DNA of 43,984 bases from Pseudomonadota bacterium (GTDB lineage Bacteria; Pseudomonadota; Gammaproteobacteria; Burkholderiales; Burkholderiaceae_B): contig JAEZBO010000187.1 of the NCBI GenBank assembly GCA_023427085.1, positions 1-43,984 of the forward strand. Reading direction: 5' to 3'. How positions within the stretch are numbered: the first letter of the stretch is position 1; each line of letters begins with the position of its first letter. A program made the position numbers and the translations under genes. The notes below the pieces were generated by a model, which saw nothing but the letters and a program-made list of their open reading frames with translations, was not told the DNA's origin and made no database searches. Shown here piece after piece: positions 1 to 6,973 of this stretch.

Positions 1-75
1 GCGCAGGCCTGCGCGGCGCACCGGCGGGCCACGGGTCGTTTGCGCGGACGCGGCCGGCGGCCTGGCGCCGCGCGC

Positions 76-750
76 TCAGAATTGCGTCAGGCGATCGACG
101 ATGCTGCGCTTGACGTTGTCCAGGTGCGCGGCCATGGCCTTGCGCGCGGCCTCGCCGTCGCGCTGCTTCAGGTGGCCGAGCAGCTCGAGATGTTCGTGGC
201 AGCCGGGCTCGAGCCGCTCGGGCACGCTGTTCAGGTCGAATACGCGGGTCTTGAGCCGCAGGTCGCGCACCAGCCTGGCCAGATAACCGTTGCCACAGGC
301 GCTCGCGATGGTGTTGTGGATCAGGTCGTCGACGCGGTGCTGGTCGGCCGGGGTGCGGCGGCGGCTCTCGAGCAGCTTGCGGACTTCGGCGATCATCAGG
401 TCGATCTGCGCGTCGCTGAGATTGCGCGCGGCGATCGCCGCGGCCTCGGTTTCCATCAGCAGGCGCAGGTGCAGGATCTCGATATACTCGCGGACATCGG
501 GCTCCTTGACCATCAGTTGCCCGCGCGCCGCGCGCGAGGCCAGGCCTTCGCTTTCCAGCCGGGTCAGTGCTTCGCGCACGGGCGTGCGCGAGACGCCCAG
601 CGCTTCGGCCAGCATGCGTTCCTGCAAGAACGTACCGCGCGGCAGCACGTTGGACCTGATCATCTCGAGCAGGCGCAGATAGGTTTCCTCCGACAGATTC
701 GGAGGGCGCTGGTCGAACAGCGGGGCGCTTTTCTTGGAGGCGTTTTTCAC
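76..750 (-). CDS. GntR-family transcriptional regulator, FCD (FadR C-terminal) subfamily
   Basis: A 224-residue DNA-binding regulator. The N-terminal winged helix (about residues 20-85) carries the signature LAEALGVSRTPVREAL, followed by LESEGLASRAARGQLMV for the wing. The all-helical FCD domain (about 90-215) keeps the usual metal/ligand-type residues, with a D-x3-H in VDDLIHNTI and later histidines in CHEHLELL and AAHLDNV. The start is a GTG at 750; no clear Shine-Dalgarno is visible, but the protein is full length for the family. Members normally repress catabolic or transport genes for small organic acids or amino acids and release DNA on binding the ligand. The effector cannot be read from sequence. 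A perfect palindrome lies 33 bp upstream of the start and may mediate autoregulation. The divergent neighbour is a MOSC protein, so the regulated pathway is not obvious; it may lie beyond the left edge. Confidence 0.9.
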   Translation of the reverse strand: MKNASKKSAPLFDQRPPNLSEETYLRLLEMIRSNVLPRGTFLQERMLAEALGVSRTPVREALTRLESEGLASRAARGQLMVKEPDVREYIEILHLRLLMETEAAAIAARNLSDAQIDLMIAEVRKLLESRRRTPADQHRVDDLIHNTIASACGNGYLARLVRDLRLKTRVFDLNSVPERLEPGCHEHLELLGHLKQRDGEAARKAMAAHLDNVKRSIVDRLTQF

Positions 751-782
751 GGTCCACGAGCCGTTGATTTTTGGAATTCCGA

Positions 783-792
783 TGGTATACCA
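783..792. promoter_or_regulatory. Candidate GntR/FCD operator palindrome
   Basis: TGGTATACCA is a perfect 10-bp inverted repeat in the 190-bp gap between the gntR-family gene and the MOSC gene. FCD-type GntR regulators typically bind short palindromes of the TGGT-N-ACCA or TTGTATACAA kind, so position and sequence both fit an autoregulatory operator. That the neighbouring protein binds it is inference. Confidence 0.55.
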
Positions 793-940
793 GTTGTCGG
801 GGGTTGCCTAGGAATGGCGGCAACACGCCGGTGTGGCGGTGTGGTTTTTCGGTTGTGCCACGCGCGGTGTTGCGGTTTGCCGGATCGCGGCCGGCGCGTG
901 GGTTGTTTCCTGATCCCTTTCCCTCGCTCGGACCTTTTTC

Positions 941-1816
941 ATGACCATCACGATCGCCAGTCTGCACAGTTATCCGATCAAGTCCTGCGGCGCCATCGAC
1001 CTGCAGGTGTCGGCGGTGTCGCAAGCCGGCCTGTCCTACGACCGCCAGTGGATGCTCGCCGACCCGGACGGGCGCTTCATGACGCAGCGCCAATGGCCGG
1101 CGATGGCGCTGATCCGGCCGACGCTGCGCGACGGCAGCTTGTGGGTCGAGGCGCCCGGCATGCGCGCACTGCGCGTCGGCGACCTGGCGCCGCCGGCCGA
1201 ACCGCGGGACGACGGCCGCAGCTTGGTGGTGTGGCGCGACGCCGTGCCCGGGCAGGACGAGGGTGACGAGGTCGCCGCGTGGTTCAGCAGCTATCTGGGC
1301 GTGCCGTGCCGCCTCTATCGGCTGCATCCGCAGGCGCGCCGGCTGGCCAGTCCCGATCATGTCACTGCGTGGCGCCTGCGCCACGGCGCCGACGCGCCGG
1401 CGCTGGGACCCGAGCACGCCTTCGGTTTCGCCGACGGCTTTCCGTTCCTGATCGCCAATCTCGAGTCACTGGCCGAACTCAATGGCCGCCTGCGCGCCAA
1501 GGGCGAGGCGGCGGTGCCGATGGAGCGCTTTCGTGCCAATGTGGTCGTGAGCGGGCTCGAGGCCTACGAAGAAGACTACGTCGCGTCCTTGCGCGGCGGC
1601 CAGATCGTGCTGGCGCTGGTCAAGCCCTGCGCGCGCTGCAACGTGCCCGATACCGACCAGCAGACCGGCCAGCGCGGCGCCGAGCCGGGCCGCACGCTGG
1701 CCAGCTACCGGGGCCGCGACGATGGGGTGATGTTCGGCCAGAACGCCGTGGTGCAGGCGCCGCCGGGCGCGCAACTGCGCGTCGGCGACGTGCTCGAGGC
1801 CGAACTCGACTTCTGA
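941..1816 (+). CDS. MOSC domain protein (MOSC N-terminal beta-barrel plus MOSC domain)
   Basis: A 291-residue protein of the YcbX/mARC-like family. The N-terminal beta-barrel domain begins ITIASLHSYPIKSCGAIDL, and RQWMLAD and FMTQRQWP are typical of it. The C-terminal MOSC domain carries the conserved cysteine segment LVKPCARCNVPDTD, where a cysteine is expected to ligate the molybdenum cofactor or carry sulfur, and ends GDVLEAELDF. The family reduces N-hydroxylated compounds or transfers sulfur using molybdopterin cofactor. There is no C-terminal [2Fe-2S] domain, unlike E. coli YcbX, so electrons would come from a separate protein. The next gene on the same strand, 261 bp away, is a ferredoxin-flavin reductase, which could be that partner, but this is inference only. 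It is divergent from the GntR gene. Confidence 0.88.
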   Translation: MTITIASLHSYPIKSCGAIDLQVSAVSQAGLSYDRQWMLADPDGRFMTQRQWPAMALIRPTLRDGSLWVEAPGMRALRVGDLAPPAEPRDDGRSLVVWRDAVPGQDEGDEVAAWFSSYLGVPCRLYRLHPQARRLASPDHVTAWRLRHGADAPALGPEHAFGFADGFPFLIANLESLAELNGRLRAKGEAAVPMERFRANVVVSGLEAYEEDYVASLRGGQIVLALVKPCARCNVPDTDQQTGQRGAEPGRTLASYRGRDDGVMFGQNAVVQAPPGAQLRVGDVLEAELDF

Positions 1817-1900
1817 GCCGGCGGGCCGAGCCCTGGCGGTGGCCGGCGTACCGGGTGCCGCGGGGGGCTGTTCGGCCGCGAGCGGTTGCGGCCGGGTGCT

Positions 1901-1930
1901 TGGGCTGGCATGGCCTGGCATGGGCTGGCA
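1901..1930. repeat. Three tandem 10-bp direct repeats
   Basis: Three consecutive units of TGGSCTGGCA lie in the 261-bp gap between the MOSC gene and the reductase gene. The first and third are identical and the middle one differs at one base. No open reading frame of merit covers the gap. The function is unknown. Confidence 0.7.
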
Positions 1931-2000
1931 TGAGGGCGGGCCGCCTGTTGCCGCAGGTCCCGGGCAGGCCCCGGGCGGCTCGATCGCCCGCCAAAGCGGC

Positions 2001-2006
2001 TAGAAT
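2001..2006 (+). promoter_or_regulatory. Candidate -10 box for the ferredoxin-flavin reductase gene
   Basis: TAGAAT stands 71 bp upstream of the reductase start, in an otherwise GC-rich gap. No convincing -35 element lies at the right distance, so this is weak. Confidence 0.35.
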
Positions 2007-2077
2007 CCCGGGTTTGGCGCTGTACTCCCTCCGTCACACCGGCGCGATGCCTGTCGCGCAGCACTCCGATCGAATCC

Positions 2078-3124
2078 ATGAGCTTTCAGGTCACCGTCCT
2101 GCCCAGCAACCATTCCTTTACTGCTGACGCCAACCAATCCCTGCTCGATGCGGCGTTGGCCGCCGGCATCGTGCTGCCCTACAGCTGCCGCAACGGCGCC
2201 TGTTCGACCTGCAAGGGCAAGGTCGTCAGCGGCGAGTTCGACGCTGGCCCGGCCCCCGAGCAGATCCTCAGCGCCGACGAGCGCGAGCAGGGCTACACGC
2301 TGTTCTGCCAGGCCAAGCCCAAGTCGGACATGGTGCTCGAGTCGGCCGAGCTGCGGCTGGCCAGCGACATCCAGATCCGCAAGCTGCCGGTGCGGGTGAT
2401 CTCGATGGAGCGCGCCGCGCCCGACGTCACGGTGCTCAAGCTGCAGATGCCGGCGACCGAAACCTTCCGCTTCTATGCCGGCCAGTACGTCGAGGTCATC
2501 CTCAAGGACGGCCGCCGGCGCAGCTATTCGATGGCCGTGCCGCCGCACGCCGGCAGCCCGCTCGAGCTGCACATCCGCCACATGCCGGGCGGGGTCTTCA
2601 CCGACCACGTGTTCGGCGCCGGCGCCACGCAGATGAAGGAGCGCGAGATCCTGCGCCTCGAAGGCCCGCTGGGCTCGTTCTTCCTGCGCGAGGATTCCGA
2701 CCGGCCGATCGTGCTGCTGGCCAGCGGCACCGGTTTTGCGCCGGTCAAGGCCATCGTCGAGCATATGCAGCATGCCGGCATCCAGCGCAAGGTGCGGCTG
2801 TACTGGGGCGGGCGGCGCCCGCAAGACCTGTACATGGACGCGCTGGCCCGGGAGTGGGCGCGGACCTTGCCCGATTTCGACTACGTGCCGGTGATCTCGG
2901 CCGCGCAGCCTGAGGACGACTGGCAGGGCCGCAACGGTTTCGTGCACGAGGCGGTCATGCAGGACCTGCCCGACATGTCGGGCTGGCAGGTCTATGCCTG
3001 CGGCACGCCGCTGATGGTCAATGCCGCGCGGCTCGACTTCGCCGAGCGCTGCGGCCTGCCGGACGGCGAGTTCCATGCCGATGCCTTCACGTCCGAGGCC
3101 GATGTGGCCGCGATCAAGGGCTGA
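2078..3124 (+). CDS. Ferredoxin-flavin NAD(P)H oxidoreductase (CDP-6-deoxy-delta-3,4-glucoseen reductase-like)
   Basis: A 348-residue electron-transfer protein of the class IB reductase layout. An N-terminal plant-type [2Fe-2S] ferredoxin domain (about 1-90) has the C-x4-C-x2-C cluster motif in SCRNGACSTCKG and the fourth cysteine in YTLFCQA. An FAD-binding barrel (about 100-200) follows, with the RxYS motif in RRSYSMA. The NAD-binding domain (about 205-335) has VLLASGTGFAPVKAIVEH and a terminal YACGTPLMV. Genomes often label such proteins CDP-6-deoxy-glucoseen reductase, but no dideoxysugar genes are near, so the real partner is unknown. Possible roles are electron donor to an oxygenase, a hydroxylase or the upstream MOSC protein. 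The start ATG directly gives the beta-strand MSFQVTVLPS, as expected for the fold. Confidence 0.85.
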   Translation: MSFQVTVLPSNHSFTADANQSLLDAALAAGIVLPYSCRNGACSTCKGKVVSGEFDAGPAPEQILSADEREQGYTLFCQAKPKSDMVLESAELRLASDIQIRKLPVRVISMERAAPDVTVLKLQMPATETFRFYAGQYVEVILKDGRRRSYSMAVPPHAGSPLELHIRHMPGGVFTDHVFGAGATQMKEREILRLEGPLGSFFLREDSDRPIVLLASGTGFAPVKAIVEHMQHAGIQRKVRLYWGGRRPQDLYMDALAREWARTLPDFDYVPVISAAQPEDDWQGRNGFVHEAVMQDLPDMSGWQVYACGTPLMVNAARLDFAERCGLPDGEFHADAFTSEADVAAIKG

Positions 3125-3145
3125 TCGGGCCCGGCCGACGGGGCT

Positions 3146-3174
3146 TTGTGTTGCGGTCCCGGGACAAGTAAAAT
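3146..3174 (+). promoter_or_regulatory. Candidate sigma-70 promoter for dadA-like gene
   Basis: TTGTGT (3146-3151) and TAAAAT (3169-3174) are separated by exactly 17 bp, 83 bp upstream of the dehydrogenase start. The match is good for a GC-rich genome, though there is no experimental support. Confidence 0.5.
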
Positions 3175-3256
3175 CCCCTATCCGCGACGACATGCCGTTT
3201 CAGCGCATCGTGCCAGGCCTCAAGTCCGGACCCACACAGTCGGGAGCCAATCAGGC

Positions 3257-4513
3257 ATGAGAATCGCGGTTTTGGGCAGCGGCATCATCGGCACGGCAAG
3301 TGCCTGGTGGCTGCAGCAGGCGGGCCATGAGGTCGTCGTGATCGACCGGGCCGGCGGTCCGGCCCGCGAAACCAGCCTCGCCAACGGCGGGCAGATCTCG
3401 GTCTCCTACGCCGAACCCTGGGCCAATCCGCAAGCCCCGCTCAAACTGCTGCGCTGGATCTTCCAGGACGACGCCCCGCTGTACTTCCGGCCGCGGCTGG
3501 ACTGGCGGCAGTGGCAGTGGGGGCTGGCCTTCCTGCGTGAATGCCTGCCGGGCCGCCTGGCGCCCAACATCCGCGCCATGGTCAACATGGCCGAATACAG
3601 CCGCGCGACGCTGCAGCAGATGCGCGCCGGCATGGGCCTGCGCTACGACCATCTCGAGCGTGGCATCCTTAATTTCTACCGCGATCCGGCCGAGTTCGAC
3701 GCCTCGCAGCGCGCCGCCGGCCTGATGCGCGATTTTGGCGTCGACCGGCGCATCGTCTCGGCCGACGAGGTCGTCGCGATCGAGCCGGCGCTGGCGCCGC
3801 ACCGCGACGCCATCGTCGGCGGCGACTACACGGCCGACGACGAAAGCGGCGACGTGCACCTGTTCACCACCGCGCTGGCCGAACGCGCCGAACGCGCCGG
3901 TGTGCGGTTCATGTTCGACACCCAGGTGACCCGGCTGGTCTGTGAAGGCGGCCAGGTCAAGGCCGCCGAGCTCATCGGTCCGGATGGCCGCTACGGCGCC
4001 TACCAGGCCGACGCGTATGTCGCCGCGCTCGGCAGCTTCACACCCGCGCTGGTGCGCCCGCTCGGCGTGGCCTGCCCGATCTATCCCGCCAAGGGCTATT
4101 CGGCCACCTTTCCGGTGCTCGATCCCCGCGCCGCGCCCACCGTCAGTCTGACCGACAGCAGCCACAAGGTCGTGTTCAGCCGGCTGGGCGATCGCCTGCG
4201 CATGGCCGGCACGGCCGAGCTGTCGGGTTATTCGCGTGCCCTCAATCCCGTGCGTTGCCAGGCCTTGACGCGCCTGGCGCGCGAGCTGTTCCCGGGTGCG
4301 CTCGATTTCGAGCGCGTCAGTTACTGGTCGGGCTTGCGTCCGTCCACTCCCTCCAACGTGCCGCTCATCGGCCGGACCCGCGTCGCCAACCTGTACCTGA
4401 ATACAGGCCACGGCACGCTGGGCTGGACCATGGGTGTCGGCTCGGGCAGGGCACTTGCCGACATCGTCGATGGCCGGCCGCCCGAGCCCGAGTTCCCTTT
4501 CATCGGCTTGTAG
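3257..4513 (+). CDS. dadA: D-amino acid dehydrogenase small-subunit family (FAD-dependent oxidoreductase)
   Basis: A 418-residue flavoprotein that oxidatively deaminates D-amino acids to 2-oxo acids, passing electrons to the membrane quinone pool. The N-terminus is the FAD dinucleotide-binding fold RIAVLGSGIIGTASAWWLQ, with the acidic ribose-binding residue in VVVIDR. The family signature ETSLANGGQISVSYAEPW follows. The C-terminus carries GLRPSTPSNVPLIGRT and NTGHGTLGWTMGVGSG, typical of DadA. The ATG at 3257 was chosen because it places the Rossmann motif at residue 6. No alanine racemase (dadX) is adjacent, unlike classical dad operons. Paralogues are common in Burkholderiales, so the substrate is uncertain. 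A UgpB-like binding protein starts 7 bp after its stop and is probably co-transcribed. Confidence 0.88.
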   Translation: MRIAVLGSGIIGTASAWWLQQAGHEVVVIDRAGGPARETSLANGGQISVSYAEPWANPQAPLKLLRWIFQDDAPLYFRPRLDWRQWQWGLAFLRECLPGRLAPNIRAMVNMAEYSRATLQQMRAGMGLRYDHLERGILNFYRDPAEFDASQRAAGLMRDFGVDRRIVSADEVVAIEPALAPHRDAIVGGDYTADDESGDVHLFTTALAERAERAGVRFMFDTQVTRLVCEGGQVKAAELIGPDGRYGAYQADAYVAALGSFTPALVRPLGVACPIYPAKGYSATFPVLDPRAAPTVSLTDSSHKVVFSRLGDRLRMAGTAELSGYSRALNPVRCQALTRLARELFPGALDFERVSYWSGLRPSTPSNVPLIGRTRVANLYLNTGHGTLGWTMGVGSGRALADIVDGRPPEPEFPFIGL

Positions 4514-4520
4514 ACCACAC

Positions 4521-5831
4521 ATGAAATCCACGCAATCCATGGGCCTGGCCCTGTCGCTGCGGGCCGCCGGGCACGCGCTGATCCTCGCCTTCGGCGCCGC
4601 CGGCGCCTCGGCCTACGCCGCGACCGATATCCAGGTCTGGCACACGCTGACCGGCCCGAACAAGGCCGAGTTCGAAAAGATCGTCAAACAGTTCAACCGC
4701 GACCAGAAGGACGTCCGAGTCCTGGTCAAGGGTTTCGACACGCAGGCCGCGCTGCGCGACGAGGCGCGCAAGGCCAAGGCCGCCAAGAACTCGCCGCATC
4801 TGGTGCAGATCGAGGACAACCACTCGCCCGACGTCATCGCCGAGCATGAGGACATCCTGCCGATGCACCGCCTGCTGGCCGACTATCCGATCCGCGACCT
4901 GGCCTGGTTCCTGCCGCAGACCTCCAACTTCGTGCGCGACAGCCGCGGCCGGCTGCTGGCGTTCCCGTTCATGGCCGAAGTGCCGGTCATGTTCTACAAC
5001 CTCGACGCCTACAAGAAGGCGGGCCTGGACGCGCGCACGCCGGCGCGCACCTGGAATGACCTGCAGGCCGAGTTGCTGGCGCTGCGTGCTTCCGGCGTGA
5101 CCTGCCCGTACGGCAGCAGCGACGCGGTCAACGTGCACCTGGAAAACCTCGCGCCGATGAACGGCCGTGACCTGACCACCGCCGACAACGGCCTGGGCAA
5201 GGGCCGCCCCAAGTTCAAGTTCGATTCGCTCTACATGCGCCACATCTCGCTGATGGTCAGCTGGAAGCGTTCGATGCTGTTCACGCACCACCCCGATGAC
5301 CGCACGCCCGATGCCTTGTTCGCCAAGGGCACCTGCGCGGTGCTGACCTCCGGCACCGGCGCGCTGGGCCAGCTGCAGGCCGCCAAGGGCCTGTCGTTCG
5401 GCGTCGCGCCGCTGCCGTACTACGCGCAAGTGGCCAAGCAGCCCGGCCGGCCCTTCGTCAGCGGCTCGGCGCTGTGGGCCGTGTCCGGCCACCCGCGCAG
5501 CGACGACAAGGCGTCGGCGGCGTTCCTAGCCTTCCTGGCGACGCCGGTGGTGGCGGCCCAGTGGCACCAGCACACCGGCTACCTGCCGCTGACCGAAGCG
5601 GCGTTCCGCGCCTCGGACGTCTCGTTTTACAACAAGATCCCGGGCGCGCAGCAATTGATCGAGGCCATGCGCACCACGCCGACGCCGTCGTCGCGCGGTT
5701 TCCGCCTGGCCAACTATCCGCAGGTCGAAGCGGTCATGAACACCGAGCTGCAAGGCGCGCTGGCCGGCGACACGCCGCCGGTGCGGGCGCTCAACGTGAT
5801 CTCCGAAAAGGGCGATGCGCTGATGCGCTGA
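4521..5831 (+). CDS. ugpB: UgpB-like periplasmic solute-binding protein (orphan)
   Basis: A 436-residue extracellular solute-binding protein (family 1) with an N-terminal signal peptide of about 33 residues, probably cleaved after SAYA. UgpB hallmarks are visible along its length: IQVWHTLTGPNKAEFEKI, FYNLDAYKKAGLD, TWNDLQAELLALRASG, the low-GC-free loop TSGTGALGQLQ, WHQHTGYLPLTEAAF and FRLANYPQVEAVMN. UgpB delivers sn-glycerol-3-phosphate or its diesters to an ABC importer. No permease or ATPase gene lies nearby, so it must share a transporter encoded elsewhere or act alone. It follows the DadA-like gene by 7 bp. Binding residues for glycerophosphate were not verified, so the ligand could differ. 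Confidence 0.75.
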   Translation: MKSTQSMGLALSLRAAGHALILAFGAAGASAYAATDIQVWHTLTGPNKAEFEKIVKQFNRDQKDVRVLVKGFDTQAALRDEARKAKAAKNSPHLVQIEDNHSPDVIAEHEDILPMHRLLADYPIRDLAWFLPQTSNFVRDSRGRLLAFPFMAEVPVMFYNLDAYKKAGLDARTPARTWNDLQAELLALRASGVTCPYGSSDAVNVHLENLAPMNGRDLTTADNGLGKGRPKFKFDSLYMRHISLMVSWKRSMLFTHHPDDRTPDALFAKGTCAVLTSGTGALGQLQAAKGLSFGVAPLPYYAQVAKQPGRPFVSGSALWAVSGHPRSDDKASAAFLAFLATPVVAAQWHQHTGYLPLTEAAFRASDVSFYNKIPGAQQLIEAMRTTPTPSSRGFRLANYPQVEAVMNTELQGALAGDTPPVRALNVISEKGDALMR

Positions 5832-5881
5832 TGCCATGCCGTGGTGATCCGCTGACGCGGTGAGCCACCGAGCGGCAGACC

Positions 5882-5914
5882 GCCGCGAAATCGTCCGTGA
5901 GGACATTTCGCGGC
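5882..5914. terminator. Strong hairpin between ugpB-like gene and the pilus operon
   Basis: A near-perfect inverted repeat. Ten base pairs (GCCGCGAAAT with ATTTCGCGGC) enclose one mismatch and a further four pairs (GTCC with GGAC) around a GTGA loop. No T-tract follows on either strand. It sits 51 bp after the ugpB-like stop and 70 bp before pilL. It could end upstream transcription, protect an mRNA 3' end or act as a leader structure for the pilus operon. Confidence 0.6.
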
Positions 5915-5983
5915 TGGTGCGGCGGCAGTCCGCGCGCCACCATGCAGGCATCCCGGCTTGGCTGGGCCTGCATTCGGTGGCGC

Positions 5984-6973
5984 ATGAAACCTCTCGCTCT
6001 GGTCCTGTGTTGCGCGGCGCTGTCGGGCGCCTGCACCACCTTGCCGACACGCCCGCTGGCACGCGGGGCGGCCACCGCTCCGCGTGCCTACGACTTCAAC
6101 TGGCGGCTGTCGGGCGACCCGGCCGTGGCGCCATTGCAGGTGTTCCACGATGGTCGGGATACCTGGCTGCATTTCGCGCCGGGGCAGGCGGTGCCGGCGG
6201 TCTTCGTCGACGCCGGCCAGGGCGAGCAGATCGCCGCCTATACCCGCCAGGCGCCTTATGTCGTGGTCGCCGGCATGTGGCCGCGGCTGGTGCTGCGTGG
6301 CGGCCGCAGTCGGGCCCAGGCCGATTATCTGGGGGCCGCCGCGGGCCAGCAGGGCGGCGCGGCGATTGCCTTGCCGCCGCAAGGCACGCCGGTGCCGGCA
6401 GAGCCCGCCGCGGCATCCGATCACGTCGATGGTATCGATACCGGTGCCGCGGGCCGCAACGGCCGCGACCAGGTGCTTGCGGCCAAGCCTGTAGCGGCCG
6501 CGACGGTTTCGGCGGCCATGTCGGCGTCGCCAGCCCGGTCAGCCGCCCGGGTTTCGACATCCACCGCTAGCCCGGCCCCTGCGCTGGCCCTGACCCCGAC
6601 GCTTGCCCCTGCGGCGACGCTTGCTTTGGCCCCGACGCCGGCGCTTGCCTCTGCGCCGACGCCGGTCCCGGTCCCCGCCGTGTTCCACGCGACGCCCGCC
6701 GATGGCACCATGCGCGCGCTGTTGCGCAATTGGTCGCGGCAGGCAGGCTGGACCTTCGACAGCGAACACTGGGCCGTCGACGTCGATATTCCGCTCAGCG
6801 GCTCGGCGTCGTTCAGCGACGGCTACCAGAACGCCGTGCGCGACCTGCTCGCCGCTTCCGAACTGGGCGAGCGGCCGGTGCAGCCGTGCTTCTACGCCAA
6901 CCGCGTGTTGCGGGTCGTGCCACTGAACCAGCCCTGCGACCGCAGTGCGCCGCTCGCCAAGGTACCGGCATGA
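5984..6973 (+). CDS. pilL: Type IVb pilus protein PilL / TcpQ-domain lipoprotein
   Basis: A 329-residue putative outer-membrane lipoprotein, first gene of the pilus operon. The signal peptide MKPLALVLCCAALSGAC ends in a plausible lipobox. Residues about 35-115 form a beta-rich domain reminiscent of secretin-partner folds (FNWRLSGDP, DTWLHFAPGQAVPAVFVDAG). A long Ala/Pro/Thr-rich linker follows (about 190-235, with repeated LAPT/ALAP steps). The C-terminal TcpQ-like domain (about 245-325) has LLRNWSRQAGWTFDSEHW and SFSDGYQNAVRDLL. In toxin-coregulated and R64 thin pili, this domain stabilises or localises the secretin. The ATG at 5984 was chosen because it starts the signal peptide and has GGTGG just upstream. 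Its stop overlaps the pilN start. Confidence 0.8.
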   Translation: MKPLALVLCCAALSGACTTLPTRPLARGAATAPRAYDFNWRLSGDPAVAPLQVFHDGRDTWLHFAPGQAVPAVFVDAGQGEQIAAYTRQAPYVVVAGMWPRLVLRGGRSRAQADYLGAAAGQQGGAAIALPPQGTPVPAEPAAASDHVDGIDTGAAGRNGRDQVLAAKPVAAATVSAAMSASPARSAARVSTSTASPAPALALTPTLAPAATLALAPTPALASAPTPVPVPAVFHATPADGTMRALLRNWSRQAGWTFDSEHWAVDVDIPLSGSASFSDGYQNAVRDLLAASELGERPVQPCFYANRVLRVVPLNQPCDRSAPLAKVPA

